Of a DNA stretch of 64,000 nt, positions 32,805 through 44,504 are shown piece by piece (the stretch's first letter is position 1; each line of letters starts with the position of its first letter). Origin of the DNA: Gliomastix tumulicola (Eukaryota; Ascomycota; Sordariomycetes; Hypocreales; Bionectriaceae); contig BCHX01000003.1 of assembly GCA_001599755.1 (NCBI GenBank), forward strand, positions 3,569,289 through 3,633,288. The letters run 5' to 3'. The notes under the pieces are model-generated. The model was given only the letters and a program-made list of their open reading frames with translations, searched no databases and was not told where the DNA came from. Position numbers and translations under genes: made by a program.

Positions 32805-34971
32805 ATGTCTTCGGGAAACACCATCTCGGGCGGTACCATGCGTGGTACGCCCAACAGAGATCGTCGCGGCGGCATTCCCTTTCACAACAGCCCTGGCGGA
32901 TCCAACATTCCTCGCCCTGTCCTGGAAGAAGGCAAGCCGAGCGAGGCCAGCTCCTCCGTCAGCGCCAGCCGGCAGAAGCAGTCCAAGCGCGATGAGGTAC
33001 GGCCCCTGTTGTGAACGTCGTCTGCGGTGTGTTGGGAAGGTTGTATCGTTAACGTGCAGAGCACCCATGTAGGCCATCCGCCGCAAGCTGGAGAGCGATC
33101 TCTCCAAGAAGAAGCACCTGTCCGGACGCGCACGACACACCCGCAAGGCTCCCCCCGGCACCGTCCTTGCCCTGAAGCCGAGCCCGGCCCTGCAGATCAA
33201 GCCCTCCACGACCGTGTCCGAGGCCGCTCAGCTCATGGCCGCCAAGCGAGAGGACTGCGTCCTCGTGACGGACGACGACGACCGCATTGCTGGTATCTTC
33301 ACCGCCAAGGATCTTGCTTTCCGCGTCGTGGGCGCTGGCTCCAAGGCGGCCAACGTCACGATTGCCGACATCATGACCAAGAACCCGCTCTGCGCCCGGA
33401 CCGACACGAGTGCTACGGATGCCCTGGACCTCATGGTCCGCAAGGGCTTCCGTCATCTCCCCGTCATGGACGAGAACCAGGATATCTCGGGTATTCTCGA
33501 CATCACCAAGTGCTTCTACGACGCCATGGAGAAGCTCGAGAGGGCCTACTCCTCGTCCCGGAAACTCTACGATGCTCTGGAGGGTGTGCAGTCGGAACTT
33601 GGAGCTAGCCAGCCGCAGCAGATTATCCAGTACGTTGAGGCTCTTCGCTCCAAGATGTCCGGCCCGACCCTGGAGACGGTCCTCAACGGCGTTCCCCCCA
33701 CCACGGTCAGCGTCAGGACATCTGTCAAGGAGGCTGCTGCTCTGATGAAGGAGAACCATACGACTGCGGTGCTGGTGCAGGATCAGGGTGCCATCACGGG
33801 TATCTTCACGAGCAAGGATGTTGTGCTGCGTGTCATCGCTCCTGGCCTCGACCCTGCCACCTGCAGTGTTGTCCGTGTCATGACCCCCCATCCGGATTTC
33901 GCTCCTATGGACATGACCATCCAGGCTGCTCTGCGCAAGATGCATGGTAAGTGAACCAATGCGTGCTCCACGTTTGACTACAGCTGCTAAACAGGCTCAA
34001 CAGATGGTCACTACCTCAACCTTCCCGTGATGAATGATGGCGGCGAGATTGTCGGCATGGTCGACGTCCTCAAATTGACGTACGCCACCCTCGAGCAGAT
34101 CAACACCATGTCGACCGGAGATGGCGAAGGCCCCGCCTGGAACAAGTTCTGGCTGTCCATGGAAAACGAGACGGAGTCGATGATGTCTGGAGAGGGAAGC
34201 CACAGCCATCACCACACCAATTTGGGCTCGCGTATTATGTCACCCGACGTCACTAGGGAGCGGATAGGAGACAGCGTTGCGCCTGGTGACTCTGCGTCTC
34301 ATATCGGCGTCGATTCTCCGCCTCGTTCGATCGCCCCCGAGGCTCTCGAGCAGCCCCCCGCCGAGGTCCCCTTCCCATTTAAGTTTAAGGCGCCTTCGGG
34401 GCGCGTCCACCGTCTGCAAGTCATTGCTTCTCAGGGTATCGAGGCTTTCGTCGCCTCGGTGGCTTCCAAGCTGGGCAACGAGGTGGAGTCCATAGGAGGC
34501 ACTCCCACGGTCGAGGATGGCAAAGTGGGCGGCGCTGGTTTTGCGCTGAGCTACGCGGATGACGAGGGCGACAGTGTTTCTATCACGACCGACAACGACC
34601 TTCTCGAGGCGATCCTGCTCGCTCGCCAGGGCCGCCGTGACAAGGTCGATCTCTACGTCCACGACCCTGAGAAGCCCCCGGTCATCGCACCGCCTCCCGT
34701 CGTCGAGACACCCGTTGTCGCCCCTGCGCCCACCTCCGCCCCTACCCTCCGCGAACGCCGCAGGGCCTACGACGACGACGACGACGAGGATGAGGACGAG
34801 GAGGACGAAGACGAGTCCCCGTCTCGCCGGTCCCGCCGCACTAGGACTGCGCACGTGCAGGACCAGGTCATTGCTGGCGTGCCCAACGAGCTCCTGCTTC
34901 CCGGTGCAATCGTGACTCTAGCTGTTGTCATAGTGGGCGTGTTCACGATCTCGAGGGCGACTAGCAGATAA
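32805..34971 (+). CDS. CBS-domain and PB1-domain protein (S. pombe Mug70 type)
   Basis: Tail-anchored protein of 677 residues. Exons 32805-32996, 33073-33946 and 34004-34971. Two pairs of CBS domains span about residues 75-370 (blocks SEAAQLMAAKREDCVLVTDD, GFRHLPVMDENQDISGILD, KENHTTAVLVQDQGAITGIF, HYLNLPVMNDGGEIVGMVD). A PB1 domain covers about 455-550 (FKFKAPSGRVHRLQ, DEGDSVSITTDNDLLEAI). A strongly acidic run (DDDDDEDEDEEDEDE) and a basic patch come before a C-terminal membrane segment (LLLPGAIVTLAVVIVGVFTI). CBS pairs bind adenine nucleotides and PB1 mediates pairing. The exact role is unknown. An alternative acceptor 9 nt upstream (after 33994) would add three residues in frame. Confidence 0.9.
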
Positions 34972-35429
34972 TCTGGGAGAGCTGACTGCTGTAGCTCCTA
35001 ACGACATGATGAACTAAGTGGCGATTAGCTGTAGACTGTAAAACTTTTGCGCGCGCGTTCACACCTTACATAGAGAACTATATTAATCTGGCACTTCTTC
35101 AACTGTACTTTTGGCCACCATATCTCCCATGTTGATTTCTCTTACACTTTTCTTCTTGACTACTACAACATGTTCATTTGTAACAGTATAATATGGTAAC
35201 AAGGTAGAAAAAAATGTAATAAACTTGTTTTCGTATTGAAAATTTCTATAAAATGAAGTTTTGGTCGCAACGTTGTCGGCGGGAATGACAGTCGGGGAGT
35301 CCCATACGTAGACCCGGGGGGTGTTCGGAAAAACTATTTCGCCGCTCTGAACATCGCCAAATTTCATCCATGGACTTGCTCGGATCAGACAGACACCCTT
35401 TTCCATTATCCAGCATCAAAGCAGCCACC
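34972..35429. other. Intergenic region
   Basis: AT-richer tail of the CBS-PB1 gene (about 35050-35260), then a short promoter for the ribosomal-protein gene. No gene seen. Confidence 0.5.
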
Positions 35430-37016
35430 ATGGTGTTACGGAACGCCGCAGTGCGGCATGGTGAGTCAATTCCCCTTGGTCAATCTGATTCGTCTGCAGT
35501 TTGCTGATTTCTTCCACATAGGCCGCCATTCTTTGGCAGCTCCCTTGGGCAGGGTAGCTCTCCGACGACAATTCTCGACAGAACCGACGCTCGACACGGC
35601 CGCCGACCAGACCAAAGCCGCGGGCAACGCGCAGATCAGCTCGTGGCCGACGCTCGAGACGGAGAAGACCAAGAAGCCGCACATCGTGTCGAACCAGCGC
35701 AAGAAGCAGAAGATCATGACGGAGAGCATCCTCAGCCTGGGCTCCAACTCGGGCCACAACCACCAGGGACCCCAGTGGTCACGCCCGCACAAGCTCAGCG
35801 AGGCGGCGGGCGCGCGCGAGCTCACACCTTTGGAGCAGTGGAACGAGTTCAACCGGATCCAGAACCACACGCGGAAGCTGGGGTCGACCAACGACGGACG
35901 GTACCTGCCGACGCAGCTGGTCGCGAACCCACCGGGCCCGGAGGACGTGACGCTCGAGCTGCTGATGGCGTCGCAGACGCACATGGGCCACAACACGTCG
36001 CTTTGGAACCCGGCCAACTCGCGGTACATCTACGGCGTGCGCGAGGGGATCCACATCATCTCGCTCGAGACGACGGCGGCGCACCTGCGTCGGGCGGCGC
36101 GCGTGGTCGAGGAGGTGGCGTTCCGCGGCGGGCTGATCCTCATCGTGGGCACGCGCAAGGGCCAGATGGAGATTGTGACCAAGGCGGCGGAGCTGGCGGG
36201 CGCGTGCCACCTGTTCACCAAGTGGACGCCCGGTGCCATCACGAACCGCGATGTCATCCTGCAGAATGCCCGGAGCAAGGTCGTCGGGAGGATGGACGAG
36301 AAGCTTGAGGACTTCCAGGTCTATGAAAACTCGTCGCGGCCCCTGATGCCGGACCTGGTCGTCTGCCTGAACCCGAAGGAGAACTATACGCTGCTGGCTG
36401 AGTGTGGGCTGAAGGATATCCCTACGATTGGTGTGATTGACACGGACGCGAACCCTACCTGGGTGACGTATACCATCCCAGCCAACGACGACAGGTGAGT
36501 GACGAAGCTCTGCCCACAGTGAATACCCTGAAAGAGAGACGTACTAACAGCCGGTGCAGTCTACGGTCGATCGGTGTCATCGCTGGTGTGCTCGGCCGTG
36601 CAGGCCAGCACGGACAGAAGAGAAGGCAGGCCTTGTCGAAGGAGGGCCAAGTCCCCTGGGAGACGACCCCGGAGCTATCGCGCCACATGTCGAGCGAGAT
36701 CAGCCGGGCCAAGAAGAAGCGCAAGGAGGTCATGGGCCGCATGCAGCTCAACGTCCAGGGCTTCAACGAGGACGAGGAGAAGATCCTGGCGGCGCAGTAC
36801 GAGCACGAGCAGGTGACGATGAGCGAGGACGAGATGCTCGGCCTGCTCGGGGAGGCCGCGCAGCAGCCGGCCGCTGAGCAGTCGTCCGAGGCGGCGTCGT
36901 CGGATGCTGCTCTGCATCCCATCGTCAGCGAGATCGAGGCTCAGCTGGCTGGTGTTGGCAGCGTGTTGGCCAAGGTCCAGGAGCATGTGAAGAGCTCGAC
37001 GTCGCCCAAGCAGTGA
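35430..37016 (+). CDS. MRP4: Mitochondrial small-subunit ribosomal protein uS2m
   Basis: Component of the mitoribosomal small subunit, homologous to bacterial S2 and yeast Mrp4. Three exons, 35430-35460 (only 31 nt), 35522-36494 and 36560-37016, give 486 residues. The tiny first exon codes for MVLRNAAVRHG and starts a mitochondrial presequence that continues RHSLAAPLGRVALRRQFST. S2 blocks are present: LELLMASQTHMGHNTSLWNP, REGIHIISLETTAAHLRRA, ILIVGTRKGQMEIVTKAA, HLFTKWTPGAITN, and DIPTIGVIDTDANP. The C-terminal extension of about 130 residues (Lys/Arg-rich, then Glu/Ala-rich) is usual in fungal mitoribosomal proteins. Confidence 0.94.
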
Positions 37017-37383
37017 TTGGGCACTGTTGTAAGAGAAGCAAGATTTAGATAGGCGTGTGTATTGTTTATGTATCTGTATAATACCTCAAAACATTGTATT
37101 ATATGACAAACTGAGTCTGCCCTCTTTGCTTACTCCTTGCTTAAAGTGTTGTCAAGGAATACCACGGTAGCAGAACACAATCAAGGGCGGGGTCCGTTTG
37201 TCCCTTTTCTCGGTATTTTAGGTGAATGAGTAGGAGGTTTAGAGGGGCCTATAGCTGTGTTCAAACGGCATCTTCCTCGTCCTGCAATCTACTTGATACA
37301 CCCAAACTACTACTCAAGTCACTATTACGGATTGAGTACTTCTGTGGCTGTGGAAACCCCAGCTTCCAAGTCCAGGTTGTCCT
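37017..37383. other. Convergent intergenic region
   Basis: Tails of the uS2m gene and of the E2 gene. Nothing else seen. Confidence 0.5.
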
Positions 37384-38797
37384 TTACTCCAACCCAAGCA
37401 GCTCCGGCTCCTGTATATACTTCTTAACATGGTTGAGGAACTTCAAGGCCTCCAACCCATCCATCAACCGATGGTCGTACGACAGGGAAATAATCATGAT
37501 CTGAGACAGAAGAAATCAGTACAAGGTCGATGAGAAGAGGTAGGCATGAGAAGGGAGAAACTCACCGGCCTGATCTTGGCCTCCCCGTCTACAGGCACCA
37601 CACGCTCCCGGATCGAGTTCAGGTTGAAGACGGCCATCTGGCCGAGGGGGATGATGGGTGTCCCGTATAGCGAGCCGAAGATGCCGGGGTTGCTGATGGA
37701 GAAGTGGCCGCCTTCGAGGTCCTCCATGACGAGCTTACTATCCCGGGCCTTGACAGTCAGGTACGTCAGCTTTAAATCTCACATGATATATCAAGGAGAA
37801 CAGATCAGACATACCTTGGCCGCCAAGTGCGCGACCTCCTTCTCCAACTCAACGATACTACGTTCCTGCGCATCCCTCACAACCGGCGTGACGAGCCCCC
37901 GATCGGTCGACACGGCGATGCCCACATTGGTGAAGTCCCGGTACGTGATCGTCTTCCTCTCCAGGTTCAGCGTCGCCGTGATCTCGGGCACCGCGGCGGC
38001 GGCGAGAATGGTGGCCTTGGTGAAGGCGCCCATGTAGCCGAGGCGGACGCCGTGGGTGTCCTGGACGTGCTGGCGGTGCTTGTTGCGCCAGGCGATGAGG
38101 TTGGTCATGTCGATATCCTGGTAGGTCGTTGCTGAGGCGGCTGTGTTTTGGGATTCTTTGAGGTTTCTTGCGATGGCGAGTCTCATGCGGGATGCTCTGA
38201 CCTGTCGAGGTGTTAGAGAAGGATAGAAATTGGGGCGGGAGATGGGAGGAGACTTACCTCACGCTCTCCTTTCTGGGGGGCTTTGGAACTTGGAGTTTTG
38301 CTCTCTGCCGGTGGGATAGGCTCAGATTGTGTGGCAGGGATAGATGATTTAGGCTCCTTGGGAGTCTCGTTCTGCTTCGGCTCCTCGACAAGAGGAGGTT
38401 TCGCAGCCTCTCTCTCTGCATCTCCGCCTTCAGTCTCAAGAACAGCGATATCTTGCCCGACCGTCACGACATCGCCCTCGGCGACAAAGATCTCGGTGAT
38501 GACGCCCGCCTCGGGTGCATTAACAGGCACATCGACCTTGTCCGTCTCGATGTTGGCAATGTCGTCGTCGGCCTCGACCTCCTCGCCGACTTTCTTGTTC
38601 AGCGAGGCCAGTGTACCCTCGTTGATGGACTCGGCCATGGGCGGCACCTTGACGATGATGCGGGCATCGCGATGGAGTGAGACACTGAAGGGGCGAACTG
38701 TTGTCTGTTGGATCCTTGTGAGGCTGCCTCTGGGGAGAGGCCTGCTACATGGCCTTACCAATGGACGGAGAGACAGGCTGCGCTTCATGATGGGCAT
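37384..38797 (-). CDS. 2-oxoacid dehydrogenase E2 subunit (dihydrolipoamide succinyltransferase-like, divergent Kgd2)
   Basis: Mitochondrial acyltransferase core of a 2-oxoacid dehydrogenase complex. Exons on the minus strand are 38797-38258, 38201-37815, 37748-37566 and 37500-37384, giving 408 residues. A presequence (MKRSLSLRPLVRPCSRPL) is followed by one lipoyl domain (about 42-118) with the lipoylated Lys in ETDKVDVPV, a Pro/Glu/Lys linker, and the catalytic domain beginning RMRLAIARNLKESQNTAAS. The active-site motif is SYDHRLMDG (His and Asp present), but the Arg that normally follows (DGREA in E2o enzymes) is Leu (DGLEA). No separate E3-binding domain is seen, as in other eukaryotic E2o. 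It is head-to-head with the E1 gene. The start at 38797 was chosen over 38863 because it begins the presequence directly. It may be a paralogue of the TCA-cycle enzyme. Confidence 0.9.
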
Positions 38798-39312
38798 GTG
38801 ATGTGAGAGAGAACAACTTCGCCCAGTCGGCGATGGTATCGGAGAGAAGAAGGGCCAGTTCACTCATAAGGCGGTCCATGGGAGAGAGTCGTGCAAGACC
38901 CGAACCGCGGTTGACATCTTCGGCCCGGCATCGCAGCGAAGGACATCAATTGGCCTGTCTCATTCGCCCGAGATCAGGATTCATCCGGGATTAGAAACCC
39001 ACGAACTCGTGACAATTGGAGAGGCGCTGTGCTGATTCGTGGAAGAGACCTCGGATGCTGCATCCGAGCTTCTTTAGCCTCCGGGGCTAAGCACCGACGC
39101 CGGATTCCGGCTCCGGAAGCAGGCTCCGGCGTCTCGGTATTCGTTTGTCTTACACGCACCGGGGATGATGCTCTGTCGTCGAGCCGATGCATCGGAGCCA
39201 TAAGGATGTTGCGGCTGGGGTCGCATGGGAGTTATGGCATTCTCTCGAAGGGCAGTGCCGTGTCACACTCTCATTCCTTCATTCAGTCAGACTGTCACTC
39301 ATTCAATGCGAC
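38798..39312. promoter_or_regulatory. Bidirectional promoter of the E2/E1 pair
   Basis: This 515-bp region drives two genes of one complex in opposite directions. At 39074-39090 an inverted repeat TTAGCC-n5-GGCTAA occurs. At 39101-39109 lies CGG-ATT-CCG, an inverted CGG pair of the type bound by Zn2Cys6 dimers, within a cluster of CCGGA/TCCGG motifs (39100-39126). A shared regulator is inferred, not shown. Confidence 0.45.
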
Positions 39313-42205
39313 ATGATGCAGCGCCGTTTGATCTGCGCCGGTGTCCGGTCTTCAAGTCCCAGGATACAGTCCCATTTGGCAAAAGTCGGGCGTAACACAT
39401 CTCTACTTCCTTCATTCCAGCGCTTCTCCCGCCAATATGCAACTGCCATCAGCTCAGAGACGAGAGACCGTCTCAATTTGTACCGTCTGGTGGAGGCTTA
39501 CCGCAATCACGGTCACTACAGAGCAGACATCGATCCCCTGGGCATTCCCGTGAGGCCGCAGTCTGGCATTGACGTCTCGAACCTCGAGTCCCACGGCTTT
39601 TCGGCTAGCGACCTCGACCGCGAGTTTCAGCTCGACCCAACCATCTTGCCTCTCTTCGGCGGCAGCGAGGGCAAGACACTCAAGCTCCGGGAGATCATTG
39701 CTGCCTGCGAGGACACATATTGTGGCAAGTACAGCGTTGAGTACGGCCACGTTGAAGCCCCAGAACAACAAGCCTGGCTGCGCGAGCGCCTCGAGACGCC
39801 CAAGCCGTACGAATTCAGCAAGGCGGACAAGGAGCGCATTCTCGAGGGACTCCTATACGGCGCGGGCTTCGAGAAGCTCCTCGCGACCAAGTTCCCTACA
39901 GAGAAACGCTACGGCCTGGACGGCGTTGAGAGTCTCGTCCCAGCCATTGCCGCCATTATCGACCAGAGCGCGTCGCATGGAGTCAACCATGTTGTCCTGC
40001 CGACGTGCCACCGGGGCCGTCTCGCACTCGCTGGCACCGTCTACGGGAAGCCGCTGGAGGCTATCTTCGCCGAGTTTCTCGGCCGACCCGGCTGGGGACT
40101 GCCTCCAAACGCCACTGGCGACGTGAAGACTCATCTCGGCAACGAAGGCGAGCGCATCACTGCCAACGGCGACACGGTACACATGTCCCTCATCTCCAAC
40201 CCCTCCCACCTCGAGTCCGTCGACCCCGTTGGCCAGGGTTTTGCCCACGCGGCGCAACGACTCGCGGGCGAGAAAGGGCAGGACTCGGTGCTCTGCCTCG
40301 CGATGCACGGCGACGCGGCCTTTACGGGCCAGGGCGTCGTCTACGAGACGCTCAGTATGTCACGGCTGCCCGCGTATGACGTTGGCGGCACTGTCCGTGT
40401 CATTGTGAACAACCAGATCGGCTTCACCGCGACGCCGGACTGCTCGCGTTCGACGACGTATGCGTCCGATCTGGCAAAGTTCTTGGGTGTGCCCATCTTC
40501 CATGCCAACTCGGACAGCGTCGAGGACCTCGTCTTTGTGTGTCAGCTGGCGGCGGACTGGCGGGCTACCTTCAAGACAGACTGCATGGTTGATATTGTGT
40601 GTTACCGGCGGTTCGGGCACAACGAGATGGACCAGCCACGGTTTACGCAGCCCAAGATGTATGAGGCCATTGCCGCCCATGAGCACTCGCAGGATATCTA
40701 CTCTCGGCAGCTGCTTACCGAGGGGAGCTTCACAGCGGAGGAGATCGAGGCTAAGAAGAAGGCTGTCTGGGACGACCTGAGCAGCAAGTTCGAGGCGGCA
40801 AAGATATACGAGCCCGAGCCGCTGCAGGCACCGAAGCCCTGGAAGTCGCTGCCCACGGCTAGCGACCTGGCCGTGACGACCTATCCTGATCACAGCACCG
40901 CCATCGAGCCAGACACGCTCAGCCAGATCGTCAAGGAGACGACGGGTGCTCCAGAGGGATTCACACTTCACAGCGGCGTCAAGAGGAGTCTCCAGACCAG
41001 GAAGACGACCGCCGATGGAGGCTCCCTTGACTGGACGGCTGGCGAGGCCGCTGCGTTCGGCAGTCTCGTCCTCGAGGGCAGCCACGTCCGCGTCCTCGGC
41101 GAGGATGCCCAGCGAGGCACCTTCTCCCAGCGCCATGCCGTCTTCCACGACCAGAAGACGGGCGACACGTGGACGCCCCTGTCAAACCTCTCCCCAGACA
41201 CCTCAAGCTCTGGCAGCTTCCTCATCGAGAACTCGCCGCTCAGCGAGTACGGCGCCATGGGCTTCGAGTACGGCGTGACGATGACGGATCCCAACGCCCT
41301 CGTCGTCTGGGAGGCGCAGTTCGGCGACTTCGCCAACACGGCACAGGTCATCATCGACAACTGGATCTCGGGCGCCGAGACAAAATGGGCGGACCGCTCG
41401 GGGCTCGTGCTCTCGCTGCCGCACGGGCTTGATGGGCAAGGACCCGAGCACTCGTCGGCACGTCTGGAGCGGTTCCTGATCCTCAGCAACGAGGATGGGA
41501 GACGCTGGCCTGCGGACCTGGCGCGGCAGCATCAGGACTGTAACTTCCAGATTGTGTACCCGACGACGCCGGCGAATTACTTCCATGTGCTGCGTCGGCA
41601 GATTCGTCGGGACTTCCGGAAGCGTGAGTACCTCTTCTTCTCCCTGATCATCGACAAGTACTGACCGAAAGCCTTTAGCCCTCGTTGTCTTCTTCTCCAA
41701 GTCTCTGCTGCGCAACCCGCTCACGAAGTCCGACACCTCCGAGTTCACCGGCTCTTCAGCCTTCCTCCCCGTCATCACCGACCCAGCGCACAGCACGACT
41801 ACAGGTAGCCCGGCCTCGGTCGAGCGCGTCATCCTGTGCACGGGACAAGTTTATGCCGCGCTCCAGCGGCACCGAGAATCAGCGGGCATCACCAACGTCG
41901 CTATCACGCGCATCGAGGAGCTCAGTCCCTTCCCTTTCGCGCAGGCCAAGGCGAATGTCGATCTGTACCCGAACGCGAAGGATATCGTCTGGGCGCAGGA
42001 GGAGCACTATAACGGCGGCGCGTGGCACCACGTGAGGGACCGCCTAGAAACGATCCTGCGCGAGTCGGAGCATCATCGTGGGAAGGAGGTTGTTTGTGTC
42101 GCCCGCGAGGTCAGTGCCACGACCGCTGCGGCGTCGAAGAAGGTCCATTTGAAGGAGGAGCAGAAGCTGGTGAATGATGCGTTCACAGCGACGGCACAGG
42201 CTTGA
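39313..42205 (+). CDS. 2-oxoacid dehydrogenase E1 subunit (2-oxoglutarate/2-oxoadipate dehydrogenase-like, short form)
   Basis: TPP-dependent decarboxylase subunit of a mitochondrial 2-oxoacid dehydrogenase. Exons 39313-41623 and 41679-42205 give 945 residues, against about 1,010-1,060 for fungal Kgd1. After a presequence (MMQRRLICAGVRSSSPRIQ) it goes almost at once into NLYRLVEAYRNHGHYRADID, so the N-terminal segment with SFLxGxxxxYxExMY of Kgd1 is missing, as in DHTKD1-type 2-oxoadipate enzymes. Catalytic blocks are retained: CHRGRLALAGTV, NPSHLESVDPV, HGDAAFTGQGVVYET, NNQIGFTA, CYRRFGHNEMDQP, GTFSQRHAVFHDQ, LPHGLDGQGPEHSSARLERF, AQEEHYNGGAW. Several near-invariant positions differ (GMPHRGRLN is PTCHRGRLA; GQDVERGTFSHRH is GEDAQRGTFSQRH). 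Substrate is therefore uncertain. It shares a promoter with the E2 gene. Confidence 0.9.
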
Positions 42206-43445
42206 GTAGAAGATATGTGTAGAACTGATATTAGCATTCAAAAGACTCGGTCATTTCTTCATGATTTGTCGCTGTCTTTGCAGTCTTCTACTGAAGATTG
42301 CCACGGAGCTTGGAATAATTTCGTGGGTAGATGGGTTGTTGTAGGGTAGGCAAGCCCGAATGCTGTGGAGACATCACCCTAATTGCCGAACAAATAGCCG
42401 ACTCCCACGGTGACGACCCAGCTTCAGCTTCTCCCAGCGGTTGCAGAATTATATGCTAATATTTTTGCCATGTATGACTTTTGAATATTCTGAAATGCTC
42501 TTATTCCCTATGTAGCAAATCACTAAGCCCATTCCCCAATGTCCTAATGACGCGCCCTAACTCGACTCCGTACAACTCGATCATCACTCTCGGAATTTTT
42601 CCAAAGGGACTAATACGTCGACCAGGGCTTGGTCTGCTTATTATTTGCAGAGTCTTGCAAGCTGAGATTAATAGGAGCTTGACGGAGGCTTTCATTGGCA
42701 TAATGCGGGATCATGAAAGTAAGCGTACGCTCAGAAGTAGCCGAGGCCTGTGACTTCATTGTCTGAAAAGGCCTGTTAACATCTTTCATTGTTCGCGATG
42801 AAAAGAAGAGGCAACTGACATCTGGTTGATGTATATTGGGAGTGAGATAGAGTGGCGGCTTTGCGGTGGTCGAGTTTATGCAATGGCTGCTTATTCGTTC
42901 ATCACCCCAGTAGGGAGGGTTTGACTCTTTTTATACGTTTGACTGCTACTGGGTTTTGCAAAAGACCCGAGAATCCCCTTTAGGTCGTATGCTCCTTTGA
43001 GAGTCCGGAGCTGATGTGTGTACGTCTGTCGCTCACCCTTGTAAATCTCTAGGCTTCTATGGCGGAACCTGTGACACGTGGCAAGCCTTCCCTGGATGCT
43101 GTTTACATGCGAAATGATGTGAGTGGGTTTGGCTCAGCGTGTCTGTCCAATCGTCACCAATGCTGCCCCTCTGTCGAGGTGGTGTGTTAATATGGACTAC
43201 CTATGTAGCTTACTTCCCAGTGGGAGCAGCCAAACATTGCGTAAACCTCTCTTAATGGCGCGCAATGGGTTTGGCCTGTCATGTGCTACGTATCCGAAGG
43301 CTGTTGATTTGGTTGCAGCCTATTACACAAGGTTGGTTGCCGCGTGCTCTGTGTGTGTGTGTGTGAGTTGAACACGGCAGTCTGGCCTGGGTGTAGACGA
43401 AATCGAGGGGCTTCATGGAGATGGGATCTAGTTGCTAATTGCCTT
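42206..43445. other. Convergent intergenic region
   Basis: About 1.2 kb between the 3' ends of the E1 and thioesterase-like genes. Base composition drops towards AT here, marking the change to the accessory right half. No coding frame is convincing. Confidence 0.5.
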
Positions 43446-44504
43446 CTAAAGTGATGGCGATGGCACCTTGTTCCTATGGAACTTCCTCTGCGCCTCTAGA
43501 ACCAAGATGGACTGGTGTGCCTCGCAGACGAGATCCATATTCTCATCACACATTGTGACCTCCACGACCATCCTCCCCTTGTTCATAGCCTTGGTGGCCG
43601 TCCTCGTGAACACCCAGCGCAAGCCCTCCTTGGGCAGGCGTTTGGTGAATTTGAGGTCCAGAGTGACCGTCATGTTGAAGGTCGTCGACTTCATCGCTGC
43701 CGCAAGCGAGTTGGTGAGAGGCGCTGGCACGCCGGGATGAAGCTTCGCCCACTCGGCCAAGTCTGTATGAAAGGCATGTGCATCATACAGCCCGGAGTGC
43801 AGAAGAGTGTCGGACATGGAAGGAATCAGATCAGCCAAGAGGCCGAGGTAGGTTGCATCGACACGCTCTCCACCCAGGAACCGATTCCATGCATCGCACA
43901 CGCCGGGAACCGTGAAGCCTTGGCGCGGGTTCAGGCTCAGCACCCGGTGCGTGAAGGTGAGAATCTCCCCGGCCAGGGTAGCGGGTAGCCAGTTGGGCTC
44001 CGGCTTGTGTGACTCAATGAGATCAAAGTATGGGGTGGGATTGGGAGGCGGATGCAGAGCCCAGTCTGTCGAGGCTGAGGGACCGAGAGTCTTGTCAAAG
44101 TTGGTCGTGGTGGCGAGTGCGAGCATGCAGAGCTGGCCTTTCTGGAAGAGCTGCAGTTGGAGGAGGGATGCTGTTGAGCCAAGTTTCAGTGGCACTATCT
44201 TGATGGTACTTTCCTGCCGTTCGCACGCTCGCACGTATTCGATATGCAGGTTCAAGAGGTCAGGCTGCGCGCGCGAGGCCAGGCCCGGATCGGTCTTCAG
44301 ATGCGTCACGGCGGCGTGTATGATGACGGCAGCGAGACAGCCGCCATTAAGAGCTGCAAATCATCAGTCACCAAGCTTCCCTTCAAGACAGAAGAACAGG
44401 CGTTGCATACTCTTCCCGAGCACCCAATCCGGATGCCAGGACGCCGTATAGGTGTCCGGTGAGGTCTGCTGAAGCTTGATCTGCTTATGAAGTATGTCGG
44501 CCAT
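43446..44504 (-). CDS. Thioesterase-like superfamily protein (double hotdog, acyl-CoA thioesterase type)
   Basis: Likely acyl-CoA thioesterase-like protein of 333 residues. Exons 44504-44411 and 44353-43446 join in phase 1. The start MADILHKQIKLQQTSPDTY leads to SWHPDWVLGKTLNGGCLAAV, the usual N-terminal hotdog pattern (W..G....P/L-NGG), followed by a helix and the second strand set (LLNLHIEYVRACERQESTI). The C-terminal hotdog covers about residues 190-330 (SGLYDAHAFHTDLAEW, then MVVEVTMCDENMDLVCEAHQ). Fungal members of this group occur as free enzymes or near secondary-metabolite genes. No PKS or NRPS is visible here. No targeting signal is clear. An upstream ATG at 44630 would add 42 unrelated residues. 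Confidence 0.82.

Noticed and set aside
35083..35406. 107-codon minus-strand frame between the CBS-PB1 and uS2m genes
   Set aside because: It lies in AT-rich 3' tail sequence without codon bias or any known domain.
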